A DNA stretch of 64,000 nucleotides from Chitinibacter tainanensis DSM 15459 (GCF_000429785.1 NZ_AUCN01000017.1:62001-126000); one strand, 5' to 3'. Shown: positions 7,318 to 15,233, counted from the first letter of the stretch. Notes: generated by a model not told the origin, from the sequence alone. Program-made: numbers and translations.

Positions 7318-8262
7318 ATGGCCCAATTTCGCCAAACCCTGATGGTGGTCTTGATGAGCACCACGCTATTTGCCTCGCACCTGGCCGAAGCCAAGCGTCT
7401 GGGTGGTGGCCGTTCGAACGGGATGCAGCGCCAAGCGCAACCGGCGCCACAACGCCAGGCTCAGCCATATCAGGCGCCGCAACAGCAGCCGGCACCCGCT
7501 TACCAGCAAAAGAAAAGTGGCAGCATGCTGGGTGGCGTCTTGGGTGGCCTAGCCGTTGGCGGTTTGCTCGGCTATATGCTGGGCAATAATGCTTCGGGCG
7601 CGGCACAAGGCGAGAGCGGTATCCCGTGGGGCACATTATTGCTGCTGGGCGGTTTGACCGCGGGTGGTGTGTGGTTGCTGCGTCGACGCAAACCGCTGGC
7701 TCCGGCAGCTAGCCCCTACCAAGCCGCGCCTGTGCTAAATCCCGCCGGTTTCCCGGCCGGTAATCCGTCACCAGCGGCGAAAACCGACTACCAGCCAACT
7801 AGCTATCAGGCACAACCACCTGCTAGTGGCGGCGGCTGGGGTATTGGCCAAGGCATTGGCGGTGGTGTGTACACGGCGCCAGCCACCCCGATTACCCGTT
7901 TGCCCGATGGTACGGAAGCGGCCGCTTTCCTGCGCCAAGCCCGCGCGAGTTTTCTGCATATGCAGGCGCTCAATTCACCCGAGCAGCTGGAAGAAATGCG
8001 TCGCTATCTGACGCCTGAGCTCTTTACCGCGCTGAAAGATGAAATTGGCAACAACAGTGATCTGGCCGAATTCCCAGAGCTGAATCTGCAATTGGTGCAG
8101 GCGGTGAGCGAAGAAGGCCGCATGATCGCCAGTGTGGAATTTGCCGGCCGCGTGAGCGAAAGCCTGAATGCACCGGCAGAGCCATTCAAAGAAATCTGGC
8201 ATTTTGTGCGCCCAATGCAGGGCGATCCACGCTGGTTGCTGGCGGGGATTCAGCAAGTCTGA
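7318..8262 (+). CDS. Tim44-like domain membrane protein
   Basis: The 314-residue product begins with a signal peptide (MAQFRQTLMVVLMSTTLFASHLAEA), then a Gln/Pro/Ala-rich linker, a Gly-rich hydrophobic segment (GGVLGGLAVGGLLGYMLG), a second membrane segment (GTLLLLGGLTAGGVWLLRRRK), another low-complexity linker and a C-terminal Tim44-like domain (AAAFLRQARASFLHMQALN ... EIWHFVRPMQGDPRWLLAGIQQV). In mitochondria Tim44 tethers the import motor; bacterial homologues are membrane proteins of unknown role. The start is the ATG at 7318, which has AGGAAAA before it and yields the signal peptide. It is flanked by terminators on both sides, so it is monocistronic. Confidence 0.85.
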   Translation: MAQFRQTLMVVLMSTTLFASHLAEAKRLGGGRSNGMQRQAQPAPQRQAQPYQAPQQQPAPAYQQKKSGSMLGGVLGGLAVGGLLGYMLGNNASGAAQGESGIPWGTLLLLGGLTAGGVWLLRRRKPLAPAASPYQAAPVLNPAGFPAGNPSPAAKTDYQPTSYQAQPPASGGGWGIGQGIGGGVYTAPATPITRLPDGTEAAAFLRQARASFLHMQALNSPEQLEEMRRYLTPELFTALKDEIGNNSDLAEFPELNLQLVQAVSEEGRMIASVEFAGRVSESLNAPAEPFKEIWHFVRPMQGDPRWLLAGIQQV

Positions 8263-8283
8263 CGTTTTATTCTGTCGTAATTG

Positions 8284-8328
8284 GTCAAAGCCCGTTAGGT
8301 TGTTGCGACTTAACGGGCTTTTTGTCTT
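8284..8328 (+). terminator. Intrinsic terminator after the Tim44-like gene
   Basis: AAAGCCCGTTA/TAACGGGCTTT, an 11-bp perfect stem with a 13-base loop, followed by TTG and a T-rich stretch. Confidence 0.85.
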
Positions 8329-8364
8329 ACAATTTACCTTGATTTATTGCCGAAAGGTGTGCTT

Positions 8365-8754
8365 GTGCAGGCGCTTAAACGAATGCTGGTGCTGTTGCCG
8401 CTCACCCTCTCCCTGACCGCATGCGATCAGGTGATGGAGCTGATCAACAAACCGAAAGCCAATGGCAAGGCCATTGGTGCGGCGTGTCGCCACAGTGGGC
8501 GCGCGCTGGAAGATTGTTATCGACGCAATGCCAAAATCCCCAAAGCCGATATTTTCGCCGGCTGGAAAGAAATGAACGAATACATGCAGGCGAAAAAAAT
8601 CGACATCGTGCCCCCGCCGCCGGATGTTACAACTGGGCAACTGGCGCCGGAAGAAGGCCATGGTGCCGAAGCCGACAATGCCAGTGAAGCTGGCGAAGCT
8701 GCTTCAGCTCCGAGCGAGAAAGGCAGTAAACCCGAGAAAAAAGCCGGCCATTGA
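8365..8754 (+). CDS. Small lipoprotein of unknown function
   Basis: 129 residues with a lipoprotein signal (QALKRMLVLLPLTLSLTAC, lipobox LTAC), so Cys is lipidated and the protein is membrane-anchored. The mature part has a short domain with two further Cys residues (AACRHSGRALEDCYRRN) that could form a disulfide, a helix-like AGWKEMNEYMQAKKIDIVPPPP stretch, and an acidic/Ala/Ser/Lys low-complexity tail. I do not recognise a named family. Initiation is probably at the GTG at 8365, which has AAAGGTG eight bases upstream; a TTG at 8347 is less likely. It ends 6 bp before the first Crp/Fnr gene and is probably co-transcribed with it. Confidence 0.75.
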   Translation: MQALKRMLVLLPLTLSLTACDQVMELINKPKANGKAIGAACRHSGRALEDCYRRNAKIPKADIFAGWKEMNEYMQAKKIDIVPPPPDVTTGQLAPEEGHGAEADNASEAGEAASAPSEKGSKPEKKAGH

Positions 8755-8760
8755 GGTGAC

Positions 8761-9414
8761 ATGACGTCCATTCTGGAAAAAGTAGATGTATTTGCCGGCT
8801 TGCCGAGCGAATCATTGCTGGAATTAGAAGCGCTGGCGATTCGCCGGCATTACGCCAAAGGCGTGCCGGTATTTTACGAAGGCGAGCCGGTTGAGCATTT
8901 GCTGGTGCTGATTGAGGGGCGTTTAAAGCTCTTTCATAGTAATGACTCTGGCCGCGAGTATGTTTATGGCGTGGCCGAACCAGGCCTGTCGTTTGGCGGG
9001 ATCGGCCTGCTTACCGATGAGGTGCGCACCGTCTGTGCCGAAGCCGAAGACGATTGCGTGTTTTTATCGATCGCGCGCAGTAATTTCCTCGACTTTGTGG
9101 CCACGCATCCGCAAATCAAAGACGCCCTGCTGGCGGGCTCGATCCGGCTGATTAAACATCTGACCAAAACCGTGAGCGATCTGGCCTTGAATGACGTGTA
9201 TGGCCGGATACGCCGCGTATTTGAAATGCTGGCGGTCAATACCCCCGAGGGGGATCTGATCGAGGGGCAAATTACCCAGCAAGATCTGGCCGACCGGGTC
9301 GGCGCCTCGCGCGAAATGATTGCCAAGGTGATGAAAGAACTGGTGGCCGGTGGCTATGTCGAGACTGGCCGCCGCCGTATTTTGATTTTGAAAAAACTGC
9401 CCGAACGCTTTTAA
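8761..9414 (+). CDS. Crp/Fnr family transcriptional regulator, first of tandem pair
   Basis: 217 residues: an N-terminal cyclic-nucleotide-binding fold (VFYEGEPVEHLLVLIEGRLKLFH, about residues 10-125), a dimerisation helix, and a Crp-type winged helix with the recognition segment ITQQDLADRVGASREMIAKVMKEL (about 170-195). No N-terminal Fe-S Cys cluster is present, so it is not FNR proper. In the phosphate-binding cassette the usual GE is replaced (FGGIGLLTDEVRT), losing the Glu that contacts cAMP ribose in E. coli CRP, which argues against classical cAMP sensing. It is followed after 64 bp by a paralogue of identical length with the same last six residues (KLPERF). Confidence 0.92.
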   Translation: MTSILEKVDVFAGLPSESLLELEALAIRRHYAKGVPVFYEGEPVEHLLVLIEGRLKLFHSNDSGREYVYGVAEPGLSFGGIGLLTDEVRTVCAEAEDDCVFLSIARSNFLDFVATHPQIKDALLAGSIRLIKHLTKTVSDLALNDVYGRIRRVFEMLAVNTPEGDLIEGQITQQDLADRVGASREMIAKVMKELVAGGYVETGRRRILILKKLPERF

Positions 9415-9478
9415 GTCCGGCCTGAGTGCCGGCACGGGCGATTAACAACCCAAGCCAACCTGACTAATAGGTATTGTT

Positions 9479-10132
9479 ATGCTGGAAATCTTAAAAACCA
9501 TCCCTCTGCTGCAAGGCTTTCCGGATGAGCAACTGGAATACATCCTGGCTACTGGCCTGAAACGCACCATGCCCAAGGGCTCATTTGTGTTTCGCGAGGG
9601 TGATCCGGCCGAATCGATGTATGTGCTGATCGATGGCCGTGCACGCTGTTTTGCCAGTGATAATCAGGGCAAAGAATTTGTCTTTATGGTGGTTGAGCCG
9701 GGTGATGCGATTGGCGAAATTTCGCTGATCGACAACGAGCCGCGCGGCTGGTCATGTCAATGTGAAGAAGACTCGGTCTTCCTGATGTTTAGCAAGCAAG
9801 AATTCCGCGAAGCGCTGGATCGTGAGCCGCATGTGAAAGAGCTGGTGATTCAAAACTTGGCGGCGATGGTGCGCCATTTGTCGACCACGATGAAAAACCT
9901 GGCCTTGCTCGATGTGTATGGCCGCGTGCGCGCGCTGTTTGAATCGATGCTGGTGACCGAAGACGGCGTGGAAATGGTGAGCCAGCCGCTCACCCAGCAA
10001 GCGATTGCCGATCGAGTGGGCTCGTCGCGCGAAATGATCGCCAGGATCCTGAAAGAGCTGGTGTTCGGTGGCTATATCCGCTTGGAAAACAAACGCATCA
10101 TCATTTTGCAAAAGCTGCCTGAGCGCTTCTGA
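9479..10132 (+). CDS. Crp/Fnr family transcriptional regulator, second of tandem pair
   Basis: 217 residues, a paralogue of the preceding protein. The cNMP fold (VFREGDPAESMYVLIDGRARCF, about residues 10-125) retains GEISLIDNEPRGW in the phosphate-binding cassette, so the Glu is kept while the Ser after the Arg is Gly. The winged helix is LTQQAIADRVGSSREMIARILKEL. It regulates transcription by binding a palindromic DNA site; its ligand is unknown. An SD-like AGGT precedes the ATG. A terminator lies directly behind it. The pair looks like a local duplication that has diverged in the ligand pocket more than in the DNA-reading helix. Confidence 0.92.
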   Translation: MLEILKTIPLLQGFPDEQLEYILATGLKRTMPKGSFVFREGDPAESMYVLIDGRARCFASDNQGKEFVFMVVEPGDAIGEISLIDNEPRGWSCQCEEDSVFLMFSKQEFREALDREPHVKELVIQNLAAMVRHLSTTMKNLALLDVYGRVRALFESMLVTEDGVEMVSQPLTQQAIADRVGSSREMIARILKELVFGGYIRLENKRIIILQKLPERF

Positions 10133-10143
10133 GCGACGCGCAA

Positions 10144-10174
10144 ACAAAAAGCGGCCAAGGGCCGCTTTTTTATC
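10144..10174 (+). terminator. Intrinsic terminator after the Crp/Fnr pair
   Basis: AAAAAGCGGCC/GGCCGCTTTTTT. The A-run in front makes it usable from the minus strand as well, after the lptM-like gene. Confidence 0.9.
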
Positions 10175-10217
10175 GCCTGCACATTGGCGGCGGTGCCGCT
10201 GTGGCGCGTGAGTGGCT

Positions 10218-10403
10218 TTATTGCGTGCTCACGGCGCTGGCCTTGACGGCGGCGCTGGCGGCTTTGGCTGGTGCCTGAGTCGTTTTGGCTGGCGCCGGGG
10301 TGGTTTTGGCGGCCGGTGTGGCGGTGGGTAGATACAAGGGGCCTTTGTAACCACAGGCGGCGAGGAAGCTGGCAACAGTCAGCAGGGCAAGCAGTTTGCG
10401 CAT
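10218..10403 (-). CDS. lptM: LptM-like small lipoprotein (YifL family)
   Basis: 61 residues: signal MRKLLALLTVASFLAAC with a lipobox AAC, then GYKGPLYLP, the hallmark N-terminal motif of LptM/YifL, then an Ala/Lys/Thr/Pro-rich tail. LptM assists maturation of the LptDE lipopolysaccharide translocon in the outer membrane. Divergent adjacency to cyaY, as in many Proteobacteria, supports the call. The frame is open 12 codons further upstream, but the ATG at 10403 gives the canonical motif. Confidence in LptM function itself is lower than in family membership. Confidence 0.85.
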   Translation of the reverse strand: MRKLLALLTVASFLAACGYKGPLYLPTATPAAKTTPAPAKTTQAPAKAASAAVKASAVSTQ

Positions 10404-10453
10404 GGCGGGGCAATCAATGGCAAAATGCCAGTTTATCATGTTGGAACCAAGCG

Positions 10454-10768
10454 ATGACCGAATCTGAATTTCTAAGCGCCAGCGATGCGATTTTTAGCCA
10501 GATTGAAACGGCGCTGGACGCGGTTGATTTTGATGTCGATCCGCTGCGCGCTGGCAATGTGCTGGAGCTGGAATTTGAAGATGGCAGCAAAGTGATTGTG
10601 AATCGCCATACGCCGAATCAAGAGCTGTGGATTGCCGCACGCTCGGGTGGCTATCACTATCGCTGGCAGGATGGGCAGTGGCGCAATACCCGTGGCGAGG
10701 GTGAGTTTTTCGCCGATCTGGCTGCCGCCATCAGCACCCATGCTGGCGCACCCTTTGCATTTGCTTAA
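10454..10768 (+). CDS. cyaY: Iron donor protein CyaY (frataxin)
   Basis: 104 residues with the frataxin fold: the acidic first helix (TESEFLSASDAIFSQIETALDAVDFDVD), the sheet LELEFEDGSKVIVNRHTPNQELWIAARSGGYHYRW and the closing helix GEFFADLAAAISTHAG. It regulates or supplies iron for Fe-S cluster assembly on IscS. I set the start at the ATG at 10454, which leaves the usual N-terminus. It is divergent from lptM. A DedA-like gene follows after 15 bp, probably in the same transcript. Confidence 0.95.
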   Translation: MTESEFLSASDAIFSQIETALDAVDFDVDPLRAGNVLELEFEDGSKVIVNRHTPNQELWIAARSGGYHYRWQDGQWRNTRGEGEFFADLAAAISTHAGAPFAFA

Positions 10769-10783
10769 GCTGGTCCGTGCCGC

Positions 10784-11197
10784 ATGTTAATGGCCGAATG
10801 GGGCTGGCTGGGTGCTTTGGCCCTGTCGGCGTTTACCTCGGCTACCTTGTTGCCAGGTAATTCTGAGCTGGCCTTTGCCGCGGCTTTGCATTACCAGCCG
10901 CAGTTATGGGTCTGGGCCTGGCTGGTGGCTGCGGTGGCCAATAGTGCCGGGGGCGCGCTCACCGTCTGGCTGGGGCGCCGTTTGCCGGCGCAGCCCAAGC
11001 ACCGTTGGCTGCAGCGCAGTCTGGCCTTGGCTCAGCGTTTCGGGCCTGCCAGCCTGCTGCTGTCGTGGGTGCCGCTTTTGGGTGATGCTCTGTGCGGGCT
11101 AGCTGGCTGGTTGCGTTGGCCGTGGGGGCGCGTGTTGTGTTATTTAAGCCTTGGTAAAATTGCCCGCTATGGGGTAATTGTCTACTGGCTAGTTTAA
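10784..11197 (+). CDS. YqaA/DedA-like (SNARE-associated) small membrane protein
   Basis: 137 residues, three to four transmembrane segments. LSAFTSATLLPGNSELAFAAALH near the start matches the re-entrant loop of YqaA and DedA proteins, and LLLSWVPLLGDALCGLAGWLRW carries the second conserved region. DedA superfamily proteins are involved in lipid-carrier flipping and envelope homeostasis; the role of the short YqaA class is not established. It sits 15 bp after cyaY. Confidence 0.85.
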   Translation: MLMAEWGWLGALALSAFTSATLLPGNSELAFAAALHYQPQLWVWAWLVAAVANSAGGALTVWLGRRLPAQPKHRWLQRSLALAQRFGPASLLLSWVPLLGDALCGLAGWLRWPWGRVLCYLSLGKIARYGVIVYWLV

Positions 11198-11245
11198 ATC
11201 TATTGTTGAGCCTCATACCCAGCCTGGGTATTTAGGAGGAGCTGC

Positions 11246-12712
11246 ATGTCCCATCCCAAGCCCACCTGGGCGCGCCGCAGTCTGGCGCTGGTACTGAGTT
11301 TGAGTTTGTGCTGGCCCAGCGTCAGCCTGGCCACCAATTTGCCCGATTTGGGTGATGTGTCGCAGCAAGGCTTAAGCCCGCAGCAGGAGCGGGAAATCGG
11401 CGAGATGGCCATGCGCGAAATTCGCCGCAGCGGCGTGCTGCTGGATGACCCCGAGGTGGCGGCCTTTCTGAATACCATGGGTTATCGCCTGGTCGAGGCG
11501 GCCGAAGTGCGCGATACCCAGTTTACGTTTTTTCCGATTCTGGATTCGTCAGTGAATGCCTTTGCGATTCCGGGGGGGGTTATTGGCGTGCATACCGGTC
11601 TGATTATTCAGGCTCAGCATGAATCGGAAGTCGCCAGCGTGTTGGCGCACGAAATTGCCCACGTTTCGCAAAACCATCTGGCGCGGATGATTGAGGGCAT
11701 GAAGGGTAGCCCTTGGTTGACCTTGGCCGGTATTGCCGCCGCGATTATCGCCGGCAGTATGGGGCGCGGCGATGCGGCGGCGGCGGCGATTGCTGCCACC
11801 ACCGGCGCCAGCGTGCAACGGCAGCTGGATTTTACCTACTCGTTTGAGCAGGAAGCCGACCGCCTCGGTATGCAGACGCTGCAGCGCTCAGGCTATGATC
11901 CGCGCGCAATGGCGGTGTTTTTTGAGCGGCTGCAAAACCATAACCGGATTGTGGAAAGCAATGCGCCTGAATTTCTGCGCACGCACCCGGTCACGATGAA
12001 ACGGATTTCCGAGGCGCAAAATCGCGTGGGCGAGCTGAAATATCGGCAAGTGCCCGATTCGCCCGAGTTTTTATTTGTGCGCGAAAAAGTGCGCGCCATG
12101 CAGCTGGGTGGGCGCGAAGCGATTAGCTATTTCCAGAAAACCATCGCCGAGAAGCGCTACGCCAGCGAAACCGCGCAGCGCTATGGCTTGGCCTATGCCT
12201 ACTTTCTGGCGCGGCAATACGAGCCCGCGTGGGCCGCGCTGCAGCAGGCGCGCGATAGCTTTGCACCCAAACGTAGTCACCCGATGTTTGAATATCTGGC
12301 CGGGCAAATTCGCCTAGCCCAAGGGCAATCGGCCGAGGCGCTGAATGTACTTGGCGCCGCCAGCGCACGTTATCCGGCCAGCAAGGCGCTGCAATATGCC
12401 TTGCTGGATGCCCTGATTGATGCCGGCCAATTCAGCCGCGCCGAGAGCGAGCTGAAAGACCAGCTCAGCATGTATCCCAGCGATGCGCTGTTTTATCAGC
12501 GCGGGGCGCGGCTGTATGCCAAGCAAGGCAAGCTGATGCAGCAATATCAGATGCAGGGTGAGTATTACGCCCGGCTGAAGGAATACAACGCAGCGCTGGA
12601 GCAATTTAACCTCGCGCTGCGCCAGCCCGAGCAGGATTTTTATCTGCAATCTGGGATAGAGGCGCGGGTGCGCGAGCTGGAAAGCTTGCTGCAAAGCGAT
12701 AGCAAAAAATAA
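11246..12712 (+). CDS. Periplasmic M48 metalloprotease with TPR domain, BepA-like
   Basis: 488 residues. The signal peptide ends near SVSLA; the M48 peptidase domain shows the zinc site HEIAH near residue 136 and the third ligand Glu in EQEADRLGMQTL near 203. The C-terminal ~200 residues are TPR-like helices (FEYLAGQIRLAQGQSAEALNVLG, ALLDALIDAGQFSRAESELKDQL). This is the layout of BepA (YfgC), which promotes LptD maturation and degrades misfolded outer-membrane proteins. AGGAGG lies before the ATG. A hydrophobic Gly/Ala stretch just after the zinc motif (LAGIAAAIIAGSMG) is typical of the family. Confidence 0.92.
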   Translation: MSHPKPTWARRSLALVLSLSLCWPSVSLATNLPDLGDVSQQGLSPQQEREIGEMAMREIRRSGVLLDDPEVAAFLNTMGYRLVEAAEVRDTQFTFFPILDSSVNAFAIPGGVIGVHTGLIIQAQHESEVASVLAHEIAHVSQNHLARMIEGMKGSPWLTLAGIAAAIIAGSMGRGDAAAAAIAATTGASVQRQLDFTYSFEQEADRLGMQTLQRSGYDPRAMAVFFERLQNHNRIVESNAPEFLRTHPVTMKRISEAQNRVGELKYRQVPDSPEFLFVREKVRAMQLGGREAISYFQKTIAEKRYASETAQRYGLAYAYFLARQYEPAWAALQQARDSFAPKRSHPMFEYLAGQIRLAQGQSAEALNVLGAASARYPASKALQYALLDALIDAGQFSRAESELKDQLSMYPSDALFYQRGARLYAKQGKLMQQYQMQGEYYARLKEYNAALEQFNLALRQPEQDFYLQSGIEARVRELESLLQSDSKK

Positions 12713-12724
12713 ACCGGAAAAAAT

Positions 12725-12961
12725 ATGCGCCCCATATTCCGACACAAAATCCTCGCCGTTTGCGAGCAAAAAATCGCGCAGAAAGGCGAAGGGGTAGGGG
12801 TGTCGTTTTATGCATTTTTCGCCAATAAAAACGACGATCCGGAGTTGCTAATGGAAGCGGCGACGTGGTGGATCCAAACGCACAGGCTGGATCATTTTGA
12901 GAAAGCGCAGAAAATCCGGCGCATGGTGCTGGCCGAACAAAGCCAAGCTAGCGCCATCTAG
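12725..12961 (+). CDS. Small conserved-looking hypothetical protein
   Basis: 78 residues, 12 bp after the protease gene on the same strand. No recognisable domain, signal or membrane segment; the sequence is balanced in composition (FRHKILAVCEQKIAQKGEGVGVSF ... LEAATWW-type aromatic stretch, then a basic helix KAQKIRRMVLAEQ) and so looks like a real folded protein. No clear SD is visible before the ATG. The function is unknown. Confidence 0.55.
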   Translation: MRPIFRHKILAVCEQKIAQKGEGVGVSFYAFFANKNDDPELLMEAATWWIQTHRLDHFEKAQKIRRMVLAEQSQASAI

Positions 12962-13066
12962 CCCCGACTAAGCAAAGCTATGCGCATAGACCCAAAGCAC
13001 TGATAGTCGCAATGGGTATATGCCGGAAGGCTAATTGGGTTAAAGCTTGTGGGCCAATACCCGCGC

Positions 13067-13501
13067 TTAGCGAATCAGCTTAATCCGCTGACGCAAGCCA
13101 TCCAGATAAATCGCTGGATCGGGCGCGCTTTGATTGCGCTGCGCTTGCCAGATCATTTCGCCTAAGCATTCGAGCATATCGTGCAGGGCTTTATGCGCGT
13201 CATTGTGCTGGGCGTGGAGCTGCTGATATAGCGCGCGCACCCCGGCGGGCTGATCGATCGAAAGCTGCTCGGCAATGGCCAGGTGCAGCGATAAATGCAG
13301 GAAGGGGTTGGTGTCGCCATGCTCAGGCGGCCAATCGCGATCGATATAATCTTCACTCAGGTACGCATGGTATTCCGGATGGGCGAGCAGCACATCGACG
13401 ACCACGGCTTCTAGGTCTTCCAGATGCAGGCCTTGCTGGTGTTTTTGCCAGCTATGAATAAAAAAGCGCCGAGCTTGGTCGCGACTGGGGTTGAACAGCA
13501 T
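13067..13501 (-). CDS. DUF1841 family protein
   Basis: 144 residues matching DUF1841: FNPSRDQARRFFIHSWQKHQQGLHLEDLEAVVVDVLLAHPEYHAYL, then PFLHLSLHLAIAEQLSIDQPAGV and a C-terminal HDMLECLGEMIWQAQRN. The HxSLHLAI...Q and H-x-CLGE-x(W) patterns (conserved His and Glu) suggest a metal or ligand site, but no activity is known. Common in Betaproteobacteria. It lies 12 bp downstream of the FIST gene on the same strand, likely co-transcribed. Confidence 0.88.
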   Translation of the reverse strand: MLFNPSRDQARRFFIHSWQKHQQGLHLEDLEAVVVDVLLAHPEYHAYLSEDYIDRDWPPEHGDTNPFLHLSLHLAIAEQLSIDQPAGVRALYQQLHAQHNDAHKALHDMLECLGEMIWQAQRNQSAPDPAIYLDGLRQRIKLIR

Positions 13502-13513
13502 AGCGTTTAATCT

Positions 13514-14560
13514 TTAATCAAAGAGAGCCAGAAGAACGCTATTGTCGACGACCCGGTTGAATTTGGCGAGCGGGATAATCTGCCCATTGCCATAAAAGCC
13601 GGCAAACGGCACCGCCGGTAGCGTGCGTCGCAATGTGTGCCAATCCGGCTCAGTGAGCCCATCGCCCGCCATGGCGCGGCGATGGCTGGAAAATGCCAAT
13701 GCCCAGCGTGGCTGTGGGCGGCCAGCGAGTTGGCTAATGATCTGGCTGGCAAAACGCTGGCTGGCGGCGCTGCTATCAAAATGCCCCCAGCGTAGTTCAT
13801 CGCCCGCCTGCAGGGGCTGCGCCAGCATTACGCTATCTGTACTCAAATCTCCGCCCAACACGGGCGCCCAATGGGCCGTTTCGCCCCGTCCGGCCGGGCG
13901 AATCGCGGCTTGCAGGCTTTCGAGCGGGTATTGTCCCAGCCAGGGGGCGAGGGTTTGCAATGCGGGTTGGTCGTCGAGCCGCTGTAGTTGCAGGCCGTCG
14001 GCCGCGGTGATGGTTTGCCACGGGCCAAGCTCGCTCAACCCATCCGAGACGATGATCGAGCGCGCCTCAAGCGGTAACTGAATAAAGCTAAAGCGCTGTT
14101 GGCCCGCTTGCCACAGTGCATATTGCCCTTTGCCAGTAGCATCGCCCGCAATCGCGCCAAACTTGGTGGCGCCATCATTGAGCCAGAATTGGTTCACCGC
14201 ATTGGGCGCCGCGAGGGCCAGATGGGAATTGCGCTGGTGCAAAGGGTAATCCACCGGCAGCACGAGGGCCGCTGCGGCGGGTGAATCTAGGCTCCAGTCC
14301 TGCTCGGTAAAGACCCCGGCCGCACTGGCGCCGGCAATATCAATGCTGCCACAGACACTGGCCACTGCGCGCAGGCAAGCATCGATCTGGCCGTGAAAAT
14401 GAGTGGAGAGAAACAGAAACACTTTTCCGGCCTGCGTCATGCCGCCGCGGGCCATGGCCGCGCTAACGGCAGCGATGGCCACTTGGGTGCTGGCGCGTGG
14501 GCCGTGGGCGTAACCGCTGGCAGGGTGGCTTATGGTATGGTGGGCGCTATCGGCAGACAA
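13514..14560 (-). CDS. FIST N/C domain signal-sensor protein
   Basis: About 348 residues with a FIST_N domain (YAHGPRASTQVAIAAVSAAMARGG, VFLFLSTHF, DIAGASAAGVFTEQDW) and a FIST_C domain (ALAFSSHRRAM, VPFAGFYGNGQIIP). FIST domains are thought to bind small ligands such as amino acids in signal transduction; this stand-alone form has no attached kinase or receiver. The start is uncertain: a TTG at 14560 avoids overlap with the divergent gpx gene, but a GTG at 14608 would add 16 residues. I prefer the former, because family similarity begins about residue 10 after it. Confidence 0.8.
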   Translation of the reverse strand: MSADSAHHTISHPASGYAHGPRASTQVAIAAVSAAMARGGMTQAGKVFLFLSTHFHGQIDACLRAVASVCGSIDIAGASAAGVFTEQDWSLDSPAAAALVLPVDYPLHQRNSHLALAAPNAVNQFWLNDGATKFGAIAGDATGKGQYALWQAGQQRFSFIQLPLEARSIIVSDGLSELGPWQTITAADGLQLQRLDDQPALQTLAPWLGQYPLESLQAAIRPAGRGETAHWAPVLGGDLSTDSVMLAQPLQAGDELRWGHFDSSAASQRFASQIISQLAGRPQPRWALAFSSHRRAMAGDGLTEPDWHTLRRTLPAVPFAGFYGNGQIIPLAKFNRVVDNSVLLALFD

Positions 14561-14577
14561 TTTTGAGATTTCTTGCA

Positions 14578-15060
14578 ATGAGTAAAGCAGCAGGGCCGGA
14601 TTTTCCACTCACGCTCGCGGATGGCCAGCAAGTGCGCTGGTCCGATTATGCGGGTCAGGTGGTGCTGGTGGTGAATGTGGCCAGCCGCTGTGGTTTTACC
14701 CCGCAGTATGCCGGATTGCAAACTTTATATCAGCGCTACCGCGCACAAGGGCTGGTGGTGTTGGGTTTTCCGTGCCGGCAATTTGCCCAAGAGCTGGCGG
14801 CCGATGCCGCGATTGGTGAGTTTTGCCAGCGTAATTATGGGGTGGAATTTCCGATTTTTGCCCCGATCAAAGTCAATGGCCCTAACGCCCATCCGCTGTA
14901 TCGCTGGCTGAAAAATCAGCGTCCCGGGGTGCTGGGCACGCGGCTGATCAAGTGGAACTTCACCAAGTTTTTGCTGAACCGGCAGGGGCAGGTGGTGGCG
15001 CGGTTTGCGCCCATTACCCCACCCAGCGCCATCGAACAGGCGATAGAAAGATTGCTGTAA
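14578..15060 (+). CDS. Glutathione peroxidase family protein
   Basis: 160 residues of the GPx/BsaA family with the peroxidatic Cys in NVASRCGFTPQY (near residue 37), Gln in FPCRQF, and Trp/Asn in IKWNFTKFLL (near 136). It reduces hydroperoxides using glutathione or, more often in bacteria, thioredoxin. The second motif departs from the family norm: FPCNQFGxQEP has become FPCRQFAQELA, changing the Asn and removing the Gly and Pro. The resolving-type Cys within this motif (FPC) is kept. It is divergent from the FIST gene. Confidence 0.9.
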   Translation: MSKAAGPDFPLTLADGQQVRWSDYAGQVVLVVNVASRCGFTPQYAGLQTLYQRYRAQGLVVLGFPCRQFAQELAADAAIGEFCQRNYGVEFPIFAPIKVNGPNAHPLYRWLKNQRPGVLGTRLIKWNFTKFLLNRQGQVVARFAPITPPSAIEQAIERLL

Positions 15061-15096
15061 TGGCGCTAGCGTAGGCTGGCGGATAGGGCGTTAGCG

Positions 15097-15125
15097 TTGA
15101 TGAAGAAGGGGTTTTAGGGTAGAAT
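15097..15125 (+). promoter_or_regulatory. Predicted sigma-70 promoter of carA
   Basis: TTGATG (15097-15102), a 17-bp spacer, and TAGAAT (15120-15125): 4/6 and 5/6 matches to consensus. Transcription would start near 15132, leaving a leader of about 100 bases before carA. Confidence 0.6.
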
Positions 15126-15146
15126 CCGGCTAATTTTGTATGCGTG

Positions 15147-15175
15147 AAACGGGGTGGGTCTTCCTATCCCGTTTT
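15147..15175 (+). terminator. Terminator-like hairpin in the carA leader (possible attenuator)
   Basis: AAACGGG (15147-15153) pairs perfectly with CCCGTTT (15168-15174) across a 14-base loop, and the 3' arm runs into a T-tract (TTTTTC). It lies between the predicted promoter and the carA start, where an ordinary terminator would block the operon. Confidence 0.45.
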
Positions 15176-15233
15176 TCTACGTGTACCCCACGGATTTATG
15201 ACTTTTTTGGGCGCAACGCCCTGGAGCCGCCAC

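Noticed and set aside
8761-10132. FNR-type oxygen sensors
   Set aside because: No N-terminal Cys cluster is present in either protein, so 4Fe-4S oxygen sensing as in FNR is not supported.
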